64,000 nt of DNA from SIG455 sp045589495. GTDB taxonomy: Bacteria > Bacillota > Clostridia > UMGS1810. Below are positions 26,224 to 36,405 of this stretch, piece after piece. Positions within the stretch are counted from its first letter, which is position 1. Every line of letters starts with the position of its first letter. Location of the stretch: assembly GCA_045589495.1 (NCBI GenBank), contig JAZNPF010000019.1, positions 9,795 through 73,794 on the forward strand. The letters run 5' to 3'. Under the pieces are notes generated by a model. The model saw only the letters and a list, made by a program, of their open reading frames with translations. It did not search any database and was not told where the DNA came from. The position numbers were made by a program, and so were the translations under genes.

Positions 26224-27671
26224 GACAATTTCTCTATACCTTTCTTAACTCTGGCAATGGTTTCGTCTTTGCCGAGGATTGCTGCCAAATCAACACCGCC
26301 GCCGGGGGTAAATGGCAGACCGCTTACTGCAACACGCAGTGGCCAGAGGATAATGCCGTTTTTAACTTCCAGTTTTTCAATAAGTTCAAAAAGTGCGTTA
26401 TGGATATTATCCATTGTCCAGTCCTCTATCGCCTCTAAAACGGGCAGGATAGCCTTTAAAGACTCCAGAGAGTTTTCGGGATTGGTTTTCATTTTCTTGT
26501 GAGTATAAAGTTCGTTATCATACTCGGGAAGTTCGTCAATAAACGTAAGTTGGTCTGCAATATCAGTAAACTTTTCAACCCTTGCGTGCAGAAGTGCACA
26601 GATTGCGTTCATATCAATATCGGTACGTTTAACTGCCTTTTGAATGTAGGGCATAGCCTCTTTGGCAAAGTCTTCTTCGCTCATTTTACGGATATACTCA
26701 CCGTTCATCCACGAAAGTTTTTTCTCGTCAAATATAGCGGGGGATTTACTGATTCCGCTTATGGAGAAGTTTTTGATAAGTTCGTCCATAGTGAATATTT
26801 CCTGCTCACCGCCGGGACTCCAGCCGAGAAGTGCAACGTAGTTGACGATTGCCTCTTTAAGATAGCCTTTGTTTATAAAGTCTTCATAAGAAGCGTCGCC
26901 TTCACGTTTACTGAGTTTTTTGCCCGAGTCTTTCATAACGGGTGAAACGTGGATATATTTGGGGATTTCCCAACCAAATGATTCATAGATAAGGTTGTAT
27001 TTAGGTGTGCTTGAAAGATATTCGTTACCACGGATAACGTGAGTAATGTTCATCAGGTGGTCGTCTATAACGTTTGCAAAGTTGTATGTGGGAAGACCGT
27101 CTGATTTCAAAAGTACGTTTTCGTCGAGGATGGCATTATCAACTGTGATATCGCCAAAAATCTCGTCATGGAAAGTGGTTTTTCCGTGCGGGTCAATCTT
27201 CTGACGGATAACGTATGGGATACCTGCGTCGATTTTTTCCTGGATTTCTTCTTTTGACAGACCTTTGCAATAGCCGTCATATTTAGGTGTAATACCCTTT
27301 GCCGCTTGTGCTTCTTTTAATTTATCAAGTCTTTCTTTATCACAGAAGCAGTAGTATGCACCGCCGAGTTCAACCAGTTTTTCAGCATATTCTTTATAAA
27401 GGCCTCTGCGTTCGCTCTGGATATACGGACCATATTCACCGCCAACGTCGGGACCTTCATCGTGGATAAGGCCTGTGTCTTTCATTGTTCTGTATATAAG
27501 GTCAACTGCCCCCTCAACATATCTTTCCTGATCGGTATCTTCTATACGCAGTATAAAGTCACCGCCTTCGTGCTTGGTGAGTAAGTAAGCATAAAGGGCT
27601 GTTCTTAAATTACCTATGTGCATATAGCCTGTAGGGCTGGGTGCAAATCTTGTTCTGATTTTTCCGCTCAT
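26220..27671 (-). CDS. gltX: Glutamyl-tRNA synthetase
   Basis: A 483-residue class I synthetase. The HIGH-type motif is APSPTGYMHIGNLRTAL (HIGN at 18-21) and the KMSKS-type motif is KKLSKREGDAS; the C-terminal part is the helical anticodon-binding domain. In many Firmicutes GltX charges both tRNA-Glu and tRNA-Gln, the latter then being amidated by GatCAB; that is expected but not shown here. It begins 3 bases after the proS stop, inside one operon. Confidence 0.96.
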   Translation of the reverse strand: MSGKIRTRFAPSPTGYMHIGNLRTALYAYLLTKHEGGDFILRIEDTDQERYVEGAVDLIYRTMKDTGLIHDEGPDVGGEYGPYIQSERRGLYKEYAEKLVELGGAYYCFCDKERLDKLKEAQAAKGITPKYDGYCKGLSKEEIQEKIDAGIPYVIRQKIDPHGKTTFHDEIFGDITVDNAILDENVLLKSDGLPTYNFANVIDDHLMNITHVIRGNEYLSSTPKYNLIYESFGWEIPKYIHVSPVMKDSGKKLSKREGDASYEDFINKGYLKEAIVNYVALLGWSPGGEQEIFTMDELIKNFSISGISKSPAIFDEKKLSWMNGEYIRKMSEEDFAKEAMPYIQKAVKRTDIDMNAICALLHARVEKFTDIADQLTFIDELPEYDNELYTHKKMKTNPENSLESLKAILPVLEAIEDWTMDNIHNALFELIEKLEVKNGIILWPLRVAVSGLPFTPGGGVDLAAILGKDETIARVKKGIEKLS

Positions 27672-27674
27672 ATC

Positions 27675-29378
27675 TTATACCTCTCTAACTTTAGCGATTG
27701 CTTTTGCAACTGCATCTGCAACTGTCAACTCTTCCATATTGCCCGATGCACGTTCTTTATATTCAACTATGCCGTCAGCGGCTTTTTTACCGACTGTAAT
27801 TCTTAAAGGATATCCGATCAGGTCAGCGTCTTTGAATTTAACGCCTACACGTTCGTTACGATCGTCCAGAACAGCCTCTACACCGTTTGAAATAAGTGCG
27901 TTGTAAATTTTTTCTGCAAGTTCGGACTGTGTGGCATCACTTGAATTTACGGGTACAACTGCCACGTGGAACGGAGCCACGCTCATTGGCCATATAATGC
28001 CGTTTTCGTCAGAGTGTTGCTCAATTATTGCTGCTAAGCATCTGGAAACGCCTATGCCGTAACAACCCATAATAAGAGTCTGGTCTTTGCCGTTTTCATC
28101 CAAAACTGTGCAGCCCATAGCCTCAGAATATTTTGTGCCGAGTTTGAATATGTGACCAACCTCTATACCGCGGCAGGTTTTAATTTCTGCTTTGCCGCAT
28201 ACGGGACAGATATCGCCTTCGGTGATGTTTCTGAAATCACCGATGAAGTCGGGGGTGAAATCACGGTCAATATTTACATTTTCAAAGTGGTAGTCGCCCT
28301 CGTTTGCACCGACAACCATATTTTTCATACCCGCAATTTCGTTATCAGCGATTATCTCAACTTTTTCTTTTAAACCGATAGGACCTGCAAAGCCTACGGG
28401 AGCGCCTGTTATACGCATAACGTCTTCAGCGGATGCAAGTTCAAGTTCAAGTGCGCCAAGGTGATTTTTAAGTTTTGTTTCGTTAACTTCTCTGTCACCA
28501 CGGAGCATAACGGCTACGCATTTGTCATCAGCACGGTAGATAAGTGTTTTTGCAAAGTGTTTTGCGTCTGTGTTAAGACTTTCTGTAAGTTCTTCAATAG
28601 TTCTGCTGTTGGGTGTGAAAATTTTATTCATATCAAGTATTTGAGCAGAATCCTTTTCCCCCGCAACACACTGTGCTTTTTCTTCGTTTGCACAGTATCC
28701 GCATGAGCAGTATGCGATTGTATCTTCACCGATTTCGGATTTAACCATAAACTCCTGTGAGCCTGAACCACCCATTGCACCTGAGTCTGCATCAACTGCA
28801 AGGTAGTCAAGATCCATGGCATTAAAAATCTCGCAGTATGCATCGTACATATTTTTGTATGATGCGTCAAGACCTGCCTGATCACGGTCGAAAGAGTAAG
28901 CGTCTTTCATAATAAACTCACGGCTGCGGATAACACCGAATCTCGGACGGCGCTCGTCACGGTATTTGGTTTGAATCTGATATAAAGTTACGGGCAACTG
29001 CTTGTACGAATGAATATTGTTTTTAACAGTATCGGTAAAAATCTCCTCGTGTGTAGGACCTAAACAGAAATCCCTCTGTCCTCTGTCTTTCAAACGGAAC
29101 ATATCCTCGCCGAAAACTTCCCATCTGCCTGATTCTTCATAATACTCTTTCGGCAGGAGTGCGCTCATCAAAAGTTCCTGAGCGTTATGGTTGTCCATAC
29201 CCTTACGTACTATGTTCTCAACTTTTTTAAGTGCACGCAATCCAAGTGGCAGATACGAGTATACGCCTGAGGCAAGTTTTCTCATAAGACCAGCCCTGAG
29301 CATAAGCTGATGGCTTGTAATTTCCGCCTCTGCAGGTACGTCACGCAGGGTGGGTGCTAAATACTTTGATAATTTCAT
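27675..29378 (-). CDS. proS: Prolyl-tRNA synthetase (bacterial type)
   Basis: A 567-residue class IIa synthetase. It has motif 1 (SYLPLGLRALKKVENIVRKGM), motif 2 (KYRDERRPRFGVIRSREFIMKDAYSF), an editing insertion of the YbaK/INS type at about 225-385, motif 3 (MGCYGIGVSRCLAAIIEQ) and a C-terminal anticodon-binding domain. Length and insertion match the long bacterial ProRS. It is the first gene of the minus-strand operon, with GAAAGG before the ATG. Confidence 0.96.
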   Translation of the reverse strand: MKLSKYLAPTLRDVPAEAEITSHQLMLRAGLMRKLASGVYSYLPLGLRALKKVENIVRKGMDNHNAQELLMSALLPKEYYEESGRWEVFGEDMFRLKDRGQRDFCLGPTHEEIFTDTVKNNIHSYKQLPVTLYQIQTKYRDERRPRFGVIRSREFIMKDAYSFDRDQAGLDASYKNMYDAYCEIFNAMDLDYLAVDADSGAMGGSGSQEFMVKSEIGEDTIAYCSCGYCANEEKAQCVAGEKDSAQILDMNKIFTPNSRTIEELTESLNTDAKHFAKTLIYRADDKCVAVMLRGDREVNETKLKNHLGALELELASAEDVMRITGAPVGFAGPIGLKEKVEIIADNEIAGMKNMVVGANEGDYHFENVNIDRDFTPDFIGDFRNITEGDICPVCGKAEIKTCRGIEVGHIFKLGTKYSEAMGCTVLDENGKDQTLIMGCYGIGVSRCLAAIIEQHSDENGIIWPMSVAPFHVAVVPVNSSDATQSELAEKIYNALISNGVEAVLDDRNERVGVKFKDADLIGYPLRITVGKKAADGIVEYKERASGNMEELTVADAVAKAIAKVREV

Positions 29379-29427
29379 TATATATGCAACCTTTCTGTAT
29401 AGTTTTTTGCATTATTTTTCATATTAT

Positions 29428-29456
29428 AGTATATATTATTTTTGTTGTTTACGCAA
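29428..29456 (-). promoter_or_regulatory. Promoter of the proS-gltX-lspA operon
   Basis: On the minus strand TTGCGT (29456-29451) and TATACT (29433-29428) are spaced 17 bp, about 50 bases before the proS start. Confidence 0.6.
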
Positions 29457-29486
29457 TAGTTATTTATACAATTTTAGTATTGTATT

Positions 29487-29515
29487 TTGCACTAAAATAT
29501 ATTAAAATATATAAG
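29487..29515 (+). promoter_or_regulatory. Candidate promoter of M18 aminopeptidase gene
   Basis: TTGCAC (29487-29492) and TATAAG (29510-29515) are spaced 17 bp. Just upstream, ATACAAT and ATTGTAT form an inverted repeat with 6-base spacing (29466-29485), a possible regulator site. Confidence 0.5.
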
Positions 29516-29548
29516 ATGTAGTGTTTTTATGAAAGGATTTGATTTAAA

Positions 29549-30901
29549 ATGAAAAATGCATGGAAAAACATCGGCGATAAAAAACTCGCTCTTGCCTTTT
29601 CTGACGGATATATAAATTTTTTGAATATCGGTAAAACAGAACGTACCTGTGTGGATTTTGTAAAAGGTCTTGCAGAGGAAAACGGATTTAAAAATATTGA
29701 CGCTGTAACTGATTTGAAAGCAGGAGATAAAATATATAAAATCAACCGCGGCAAAAACATTGTTCTTGCGCGTGTGGGCAGTGATGACATCATCAGCGGA
29801 ACAAACATTGTTGCCGCACATATAGACAGCCCTCGCCTTGATTTAAAACAGAATCCCCTCTATGAGGATTCATCGCTTGCACTTTTCAAAACGCATTATT
29901 ACGGCGGGATTAAAAAATATCAGTGGACGGCTATTCCGCTTTCTTTAATCGGTGTTGTAATAGATGCTGATGGTAACACTGTCAATATCAATATCGGAGA
30001 GGACGAGGGCGACCCCGTTTTAACCATAACAGACCTTTTGCCGCATCTTGCATCTGACCAGATGAGCAAAAAAATGACAGAGGCATTCACTGGCGAAGAT
30101 TTGAATATTTTAATAGGCTCAATGCCGCACGACGATGAAGAAAAATCCGTTAAAGATTATATTCTTGATATATTGAAAGATAAATACAATATCACCGAAG
30201 AAGATTTTATCAGTGCAGAACTTGAGATTGTGCCTTCGTTTAAAGCGTGTTCAGTAGGGCTTGATTCGTCTATGATTGGCTCGTACGGTCAGGACGACAG
30301 AGTTTGTGCATATACCGCCGTTAAAGCGATACTTGATTGCACAGATACCACACGCACTGCTGTATGCTATCTTGCAGACAAAGAGGAAATCGGCTCTATC
30401 GGCAACACAGGTATGAAATCAAGATTTTTCGAAAACTTTATTGCAGAGATTATAGAAAAAGTCAAAGGCGACTATAACGATATGTACCTGCGTCGCACTC
30501 TTACTGCGTCTATGTGCTTATCTGCCGATGTAGGCGTTGCACTTGACCCGAATTATAAAAGTGTTTCCGAAGAAAAGAACAGTGCATACCTTGGCGGCGG
30601 ACTGACAATGTGCAAGTACACAGGTTCGCGCGGAAAATATTCAACATCTGATGCAAGTGCCGAATTTGTAGGCAAAGTACGTAAAATATTCAACGATGCA
30701 GGCATCGCATGGCAGACGGGTGAACTCGGCAAAGTGGACCAGGGCGGCGGCGGAACTGTGGCACAGTATATCGCCAACCTTGACGTTGATACCATAGATG
30801 TAGGAGTATCATTACTTTCTATGCACGCACCGTTTGAGATTGCTTCAAAAGCAGATGTGTATATGGCGTATCTGGGATATAAAGCGTTTTATCTTGCGTA
30901 A
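29549..30901 (+). CDS. M18-family aminopeptidase
   Basis: A 450-residue cytoplasmic metallo-aminopeptidase of the M18 (aspartyl aminopeptidase-like) family. Metal-binding and catalytic stretches are AAHIDSPRLDLK, HYYGGIKKYQW, QDDRVCAYTAV and DKEEIGSIGNTGM; the late SMHAPFEIASKAD contains the last His ligand. These enzymes form large tetrahedral oligomers and remove N-terminal acidic or other residues in peptide turnover. GAAAGGA is upstream of the ATG. It stands alone, with its own promoter and a long non-coding gap after it. Confidence 0.92.
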   Translation: MKNAWKNIGDKKLALAFSDGYINFLNIGKTERTCVDFVKGLAEENGFKNIDAVTDLKAGDKIYKINRGKNIVLARVGSDDIISGTNIVAAHIDSPRLDLKQNPLYEDSSLALFKTHYYGGIKKYQWTAIPLSLIGVVIDADGNTVNINIGEDEGDPVLTITDLLPHLASDQMSKKMTEAFTGEDLNILIGSMPHDDEEKSVKDYILDILKDKYNITEEDFISAELEIVPSFKACSVGLDSSMIGSYGQDDRVCAYTAVKAILDCTDTTRTAVCYLADKEEIGSIGNTGMKSRFFENFIAEIIEKVKGDYNDMYLRRTLTASMCLSADVGVALDPNYKSVSEEKNSAYLGGGLTMCKYTGSRGKYSTSDASAEFVGKVRKIFNDAGIAWQTGELGKVDQGGGGTVAQYIANLDVDTIDVGVSLLSMHAPFEIASKADVYMAYLGYKAFYLA

Positions 30902-31228
30902 ATCAGTTTTTCCATAACTGGAAAACAACGATACTTGTGTTGATATTGTTTTGATTGTACAATAACTGTAAGAAATATAAATAATTATGGCTACGAAGCC
31001 GTAGTGGCGTATGGTTTCATAGGTCGACTAATGGGTTCAAGGGGATATTTCCCCTTGTAAAACAAATTTTTAAAATATATTTTTATATGTACTTTTGTGA
31101 CCTAAAGTACCAAAAGTCCTGGGTGTTCGGATCCCCCCAGACCCCTAAAACTGATTAGGGGTTTCATCCCTAATAACCCCATTTTATGCGTAGTATTTTT
31201 ACAAAAAACTGCGAAAGGAGAACTTTCA
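30902..31228. repeat. 327-bp non-coding gap with several hairpins, likely dispersed-repeat modules
   Basis: There is no plausible gene here. Hairpins include CAAGGGGA-TATT-TCCCCTTG (31038-31057), which may end the aminopeptidase transcript, CTGGG...CCCAG around 31119-31140, and ACCCCTAA with TTAGGGGT (31141-31148 with 31155-31162), followed by ATCCCTAATAACCCC. The GATTAGGGGTTTCATCCC phrase resembles a segment after secA (20346-20365). AAAGGAG at the end is the lon ribosome site. Confidence 0.4.
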
Positions 31229-33565
31229 TTGATTACCAAACAGCACATACTACCGGTGCTGCCCTTGAGAGGGCTTCCGGTATATCCATATATGATTATA
31301 CATTTTGATGCCGGCAGGGATTTTACCATAAAAGCCATTGAAGAGGCTATGGCAGACGACGGATTGATTGTACTTATCTCTCAACGTGATTTTGAGGTTG
31401 CAGAGCCCAAAGAAGCGGACCTTTACGATGTTGGTACAATTGCAAAAATCCGCCAGATTTTAAAACGCGGAGAAGACGATTTCCGCATTGCAGTAGAGGG
31501 TATCAGCCGTGCGTCAGTAAACACCTTCGTACAGACACGTCCGTACTTTCTGGCAGACGTAACCGAAATTTCCGACTCGCCTTTAGACGAGGGCGATAAA
31601 ATTGTCGGTGATGTTTATATGGAAAAAATAAAACAGATGTGCCGCAGCGGTGCGTTTTCACCAAAAGAGCCTGATGCTGCTGAAGTTTTAAAAACACTTG
31701 ATTCCATAACTGACCACGCATATTTCAGTGATGTTGTTTCTGCAAATGTGTACAGTACGTTAGAGAAAAAACAGGCACTTCTGTCTGAATTTGATGTAGT
31801 AAAAAGGCTGAAACTGTTAACCGATATTATTGGTGATGAAATACAACTGCTCAATCTGGAATCTAAAATTGACAGTAAAGTACACAGAAATATAGACAAG
31901 CACCAGAAAGAGTATTTCCTGCGTGAACAGTTGAAAGTTATACGCGGAGAACTTGGTGATGATGAAAGCATTGACAAAGACATAGATGAATACCGCAAAA
32001 AACTGTCGGACAAAAAAGCGCCCGAGGCAGTTATTGCTAAATGTGAAAAAGAGATGGAGCGTCTGGAAAAGATGCAACCCGGAAGTCCGGAGTCGGGCGT
32101 TGTAAGAACGTATCTTGACTGGGTGACGGATTTGCCGTGGGGAATTAAAACAGATGAAAATTATGATATATCAGGTGCAGAAAAAGTTTTAGAAGCAGAC
32201 CATTACGGTTTAAAAAAGGTAAAAGAGCGCATACTCGAATTTTTGTCTGTGCGCACATTGACGGGCGGAGCAAAAACGCCTATTATATGTCTGGCGGGAC
32301 CTCCCGGAGTCGGAAAGACTTCTATAGCAAAATCAATAGCATCTGCAACGGGCAGAAATTATGTGCGTATATCACTCGGCGGAATCCGTGATGAAGCAGA
32401 AATCCGCGGTCACAGAAAAACATACATAGGTGCAATGCCCGGCAGAATTATAACTGCACTTAAAAAAGCAGGTTCGTCAAATCCGCTTATACTTTTAGAT
32501 GAGATAGACAAACTCTCTGCCGATTATAAAGGCGATCCGTCGTCAGCACTTTTAGAGGTTTTAGACAGCGAGCAGAACTTTGCTTTCCGTGACCATTTTA
32601 TAGAACTTGATGTGGATTTATCCGATGTAATGTTTGTAACTACTGCAAACTCAGTTGAAGATATAGACCGTCCGCTTCTTGACAGAATGGAAGTTATAGA
32701 TATATCAGGCTACACAGAGTATGACAAAATAAACATAGCACGTGAGCATCTTATTCCGAAACTTATGAAGCAGCACGGATTAAGCAAAAGTGCGTTGCGT
32801 ATCAGCAAAGAAGCCATAGCGGATATAATAAATGGTTATACCCGTGAGGCAGGTGTGCGTAATCTGGAGCGCAAACTTGCCCAGGTAATGAGAAGAGGTG
32901 CTGCTACCATAGTGAAAGACGGTGTCAAAACCGTTTCTGTCGGACGAAAAAATCTTGAAACTTTTCTCGGCAAAAAAATATTTAAAGATGACGACAAATC
33001 CAAAACCAATCAGGTCGGTGTTGTAAACGGGCTTGCGTGGACTCAATACGGAGGAGATACTCTTTGTGTTGAGGTAAACTGTATGAAAGGCAGCGGCAAA
33101 ACAGAACTTACAGGTTCACTTGGTGATGTTATGAAAGAGTCTGCCGTTGCTGCCATAAGTTTTATACGCTCCAGAGCAGACGAACTTGGCATCGATCCTG
33201 ATTTTTATAAAACAACCGACATACATATTCACGTTCCCGAGGGTGCAACTCCTAAAGACGGCCCGTCTGCCGGTATAACGATGGCAACCGCCGTAATTTC
33301 CGCACTCACTAAAAAAGGTGTTCGTGCAGATGTTGCTATGACGGGTGAGATAACGCTTCGCGGAAGAGTTTTGGCAATCGGGGGACTCCGGGAAAAATCA
33401 CTTGCTGCATACAGAGCAGGTGCAACAACGGTAATCATTCCAAAAGCCAATGTTGCTGATTTAGAAGATATTCCGTCTGAAGTGCGTGAAAAAATAGAGT
33501 TTGTGCCCGTAGAAAGTATGGACGAGGTACTTAAAATCGCTTTTGAGAAAGGCGTGGAAAAATGA
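31229..33565 (+). CDS. lon: ATP-dependent protease Lon
   Basis: A 778-residue LonA protease that degrades damaged and regulatory proteins. The N-terminal substrate-binding domain is followed by coiled coil and AAA+ module with Walker A (GPPGVGKT, 357-364) and Walker B (LILLDEIDKLS), then the Ser-Lys protease domain with catalytic S680 (PKDGPSAG) and K723 (GGLREKSLAA). The start is TTG at 31229, 8 bases after AAAGGAG; no ATG fits. Its stop overlaps the engB start (ATGA), the order lon-engB being usual in Firmicutes. Confidence 0.97.
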   Translation: MITKQHILPVLPLRGLPVYPYMIIHFDAGRDFTIKAIEEAMADDGLIVLISQRDFEVAEPKEADLYDVGTIAKIRQILKRGEDDFRIAVEGISRASVNTFVQTRPYFLADVTEISDSPLDEGDKIVGDVYMEKIKQMCRSGAFSPKEPDAAEVLKTLDSITDHAYFSDVVSANVYSTLEKKQALLSEFDVVKRLKLLTDIIGDEIQLLNLESKIDSKVHRNIDKHQKEYFLREQLKVIRGELGDDESIDKDIDEYRKKLSDKKAPEAVIAKCEKEMERLEKMQPGSPESGVVRTYLDWVTDLPWGIKTDENYDISGAEKVLEADHYGLKKVKERILEFLSVRTLTGGAKTPIICLAGPPGVGKTSIAKSIASATGRNYVRISLGGIRDEAEIRGHRKTYIGAMPGRIITALKKAGSSNPLILLDEIDKLSADYKGDPSSALLEVLDSEQNFAFRDHFIELDVDLSDVMFVTTANSVEDIDRPLLDRMEVIDISGYTEYDKINIAREHLIPKLMKQHGLSKSALRISKEAIADIINGYTREAGVRNLERKLAQVMRRGAATIVKDGVKTVSVGRKNLETFLGKKIFKDDDKSKTNQVGVVNGLAWTQYGGDTLCVEVNCMKGSGKTELTGSLGDVMKESAVAAISFIRSRADELGIDPDFYKTTDIHIHVPEGATPKDGPSAGITMATAVISALTKKGVRADVAMTGEITLRGRVLAIGGLREKSLAAYRAGATTVIIPKANVADLEDIPSEVREKIEFVPVESMDEVLKIAFEKGVEK

Positions 33566-34152
33566 ACATACACAATGTAAACTTTTTGATATCGGCAGTA
33601 AACCCCAAGCAGTATCCGGCGGCAAATGTTCCTGAACTTGCATTTGCGGGACGTTCCAACGTGGGCAAATCTTCGCTTATAAACAAACTTTTAAACCGCA
33701 AAAACCTTGCCCGTGTAAGTCAGAAACCCGGAAAAACCGCCACAATCAATTTTTTTGATATTGACGGTTCCATAAATTTTGTTGACTTGCCCGGTTACGG
33801 ATTTGCAAGAGTTTCTAAAGAAGAGAAGAAAAAATGGGGCAACATTATAGAAACGTATCTTAATTCAAGAGAAAATCTTTCTCAGGTAATACTTCTTGTA
33901 GACAGCCGCCACACACCAACAGAGGATGACCGCACAATGATGGGTTTTATCCGTGCCGTGTGTGACCGTGCCGTAGTTATCGCCACCAAGTGCGACAAAC
34001 TCAAAAAAAGCGAGATAGAGCCGAAAATGTATGATATCATTAAAACCTTGCGTTTAGAGGGCGATGACATCATCATACCGTTTTCAACCATAAACGGTAT
34101 GGGTGTTGAAGAATTCTGGAGTTATGTAACTGAAGTAATAGGAGTAGAATGA
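33562..34152 (+). CDS. engB: Ribosome biogenesis GTP-binding protein EngB (YsxC)
   Basis: A 196-residue TRAFAC GTPase needed for 50S subunit assembly. The G1 motif is GRSNVGKSSLINKL, G2 lies in KPGKTATINFF, G3 is DLPGYGFA and G4 is TKCDK. It is translationally coupled to lon by a 4-base overlap, and pcrA starts 4 bases after its stop. Confidence 0.96.
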   Translation: MNIHNVNFLISAVNPKQYPAANVPELAFAGRSNVGKSSLINKLLNRKNLARVSQKPGKTATINFFDIDGSINFVDLPGYGFARVSKEEKKKWGNIIETYLNSRENLSQVILLVDSRHTPTEDDRTMMGFIRAVCDRAVVIATKCDKLKKSEIEPKMYDIIKTLRLEGDDIIIPFSTINGMGVEEFWSYVTEVIGVE

Positions 34153-34156
34153 TAAG

Positions 34157-36394
34157 ATGAGCAATCTTTTGACAGGACTTAACGATATGCAGAAAAAAGC
34201 AGTGACTACAACCGAGGGTGCTGTTTTGGTTATAGCGGGTGCAGGCAGCGGAAAAACTACTGTAATCACACGCAGAATCGGATATATTATTGAACAGGGA
34301 CTTGCACAGCCGTGGCAGATTTTAGCGATTACATTTACCAACAAAGCCGCTGCAGAAATGCTTGAACGTGTTGGCAAACTTTTTCCCGAAGCGGCGGGTG
34401 ATATGTGGGTTAAAACATTCCACTCAACATGTTTGCGTATGCTCCGCCGTGATATAGACAAAATCGGATACAGTTCAAATTTCAATATATACGATACCAC
34501 TGACCAGAAAAGACTTGTTAAAGAATGCATTGCAACGTGCGGATTCAGTGAGGAGAATTATCCTGTTAAATCCGTAATGAACGCCATAAGCAGCGCAAAG
34601 AACAGAAGTCTTGACGCAGACGGATTTGCATCAGAGAACGCAGGTGACTTCCGCGGCTCAAACTATGCCAAAATGTATCAGTTGTATGAGAAACGGTTGA
34701 AAGAAAATAACGCACTTGATTTTGATGACTTGCTTTTAAAAACAGTTGAACTTTTTGAAAAGCACCCCGATGTGCTGGAATATTATCAGCGTAAATTTAA
34801 GTACATAATGGTAGACGAGTATCAGGATACCAACCACGTTCAGTACAAACTGGTTGCAATGCTTGCTGCTAAAAGTAAAAACTTATGCGTTGTCGGTGAT
34901 GACGACCAGAGTATTTATAAATTCAGGGGCGCAGACATTACCAATATTTTAGATTTTGAGAGCCAGTTCAAAGATGCAGTTAATATAAAACTTGAGCAGA
35001 ATTACCGTTCCACACAGAATATCCTTACCGCCGCAAACGAAGTTATCTGCCACAATTACGGCAGAAAGGGCAAAAACCTCTGGACAGACAGCGGCGAGGG
35101 CGAAAAAATTACCTTAAAAGCCGCCACCAATCAGATTGATGAGGCCATGTATATCGGACGTGAGATAGAAAAACTTGTTGAAAGCGGACAGTATTCCTAC
35201 AGCGATTGTGCCGTGCTTTACCGTACAAATGCGCAGACACGTTCTTTTGAAGAAAACTTCACTATCCCGTACAGAATTTTGTCCGGTTTGCGTTTCTATG
35301 ACAGAAAAGAGATTAAAGACATACTTTCATACATACGTGTATTGTTCAACCCGAGCGATGATGTAAACCTTTCACGCATCATAAACACACCCAAGCGCGG
35401 AATAGGAGATACCACAATAAGCAAGATTTCCGCCATGGCACAGAGCGTAGGCAAAAGTATGTTCGATATCCTGACCGATCCGCTTTATTTAGAACCACTC
35501 GGACGCGCCAGATTAAAACTTGAAGAATTTGCATCAATGATTCTTGACCTGCGTGCTATGGTAGACAAAGTTCCGCTTACAGAACTTTTTGATGCCATAT
35601 ACGAAAAATCAGGATATATGGAATCGCTCGTTGCTGAAAGAACAGCCGAGGCAATGGGCAGAATCGAAAACCTTGACGAGTTCAAATCAAAAGCGGCAGA
35701 GTATGTTGCCAATGTGGAAAATCCCACGTTTGAGGGTTTTTTAGATAATATTTCACTTGTTTCCGATGTGGATAATTACGATGAGCAGCAAAATGCAGTT
35801 GTTATGATGACTCTGCACAGTGCAAAAGGTCTTGAATTCCCCGTTGTGTTTATGTGTGGTATGGAAACCGGACTTTTCCCCGGTATGATGGCTGAAATGA
35901 GCGACGAAGAAATGGAAGAAGAACGCCGCCTTTGCTATGTTGGCATAACACGAGCAAAGAAAAAACTTTACCTTACGTATGCGCAGCAACGTATGATGTA
36001 CGGAAAAACGGAAAGCCGTCTGCCGAGTAAGTTTATTGGCGAAATCCCATCGGACCTTATTTACAGAGAGCCGGACCCGAACGCAAGAGTGCATCACTTT
36101 GATATAAGCAATAACACCAAGAGCACCAGCAGGGCAAACATGCTTGGAACAAAAGAAAACTTAAATAGCGTGCTTACCACGTTTGGCATAGGAACAGCGG
36201 CATCAAAGATTGCCGAAGTATCTTCTGCACCGTGTGAATTCAAAAAAGGCGACAAGGTGCGTCATAAAAAATTCGGTGACGGAATGATTACCGATATAAC
36301 CCAAAGCGGTGCAGATGCAGAACTTGAAATCCTGTTTGACAGAGTGGGCACAAGAAAACTTCTTGCATCATTTGCAAAACTAGAAAAGATTTGA
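34157..36394 (+). CDS. pcrA: ATP-dependent DNA helicase PcrA/UvrD
   Basis: A 745-residue superfamily 1A 3'-5' helicase for repair and replication-conflict resolution. It shows Walker A (VIAGAGSGKTTVITRRI), motif II (MVDEYQDTNHVQY), motif III (GDDDQSIYKFRGAD), QNYRST, and motif VI (CYVGITRAKKKLYL). A C-terminal tail (FKKGDKVRHKKFGDGMI) is the Tudor-like RNA polymerase-contacting domain found in PcrA. It is in the lon-engB run; yerC follows 11 bases later, a linkage also known from the Bacillus yerC-pcrB-pcrA region. Confidence 0.96.
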   Translation: MSNLLTGLNDMQKKAVTTTEGAVLVIAGAGSGKTTVITRRIGYIIEQGLAQPWQILAITFTNKAAAEMLERVGKLFPEAAGDMWVKTFHSTCLRMLRRDIDKIGYSSNFNIYDTTDQKRLVKECIATCGFSEENYPVKSVMNAISSAKNRSLDADGFASENAGDFRGSNYAKMYQLYEKRLKENNALDFDDLLLKTVELFEKHPDVLEYYQRKFKYIMVDEYQDTNHVQYKLVAMLAAKSKNLCVVGDDDQSIYKFRGADITNILDFESQFKDAVNIKLEQNYRSTQNILTAANEVICHNYGRKGKNLWTDSGEGEKITLKAATNQIDEAMYIGREIEKLVESGQYSYSDCAVLYRTNAQTRSFEENFTIPYRILSGLRFYDRKEIKDILSYIRVLFNPSDDVNLSRIINTPKRGIGDTTISKISAMAQSVGKSMFDILTDPLYLEPLGRARLKLEEFASMILDLRAMVDKVPLTELFDAIYEKSGYMESLVAERTAEAMGRIENLDEFKSKAAEYVANVENPTFEGFLDNISLVSDVDNYDEQQNAVVMMTLHSAKGLEFPVVFMCGMETGLFPGMMAEMSDEEMEEERRLCYVGITRAKKKLYLTYAQQRMMYGKTESRLPSKFIGEIPSDLIYREPDPNARVHHFDISNNTKSTSRANMLGTKENLNSVLTTFGIGTAASKIAEVSSAPCEFKKGDKVRHKKFGDGMITDITQSGADAELEILFDRVGTRKLLASFAKLEKI

Positions 36395-36405
36395 GGAATA
36401 TAGGT

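Noticed and set aside
29379..29548. T-box leader before proS
   Set aside because: The leader from the predicted promoter is about 50 bases, too short, and no T-box sequence is visible.
31229..31260. Alternative ATG start for lon further downstream
   Set aside because: The TTG at 31229 has an ideally spaced AAAGGAG and gives the conserved N terminus (LPVLPLRGLPVYP).
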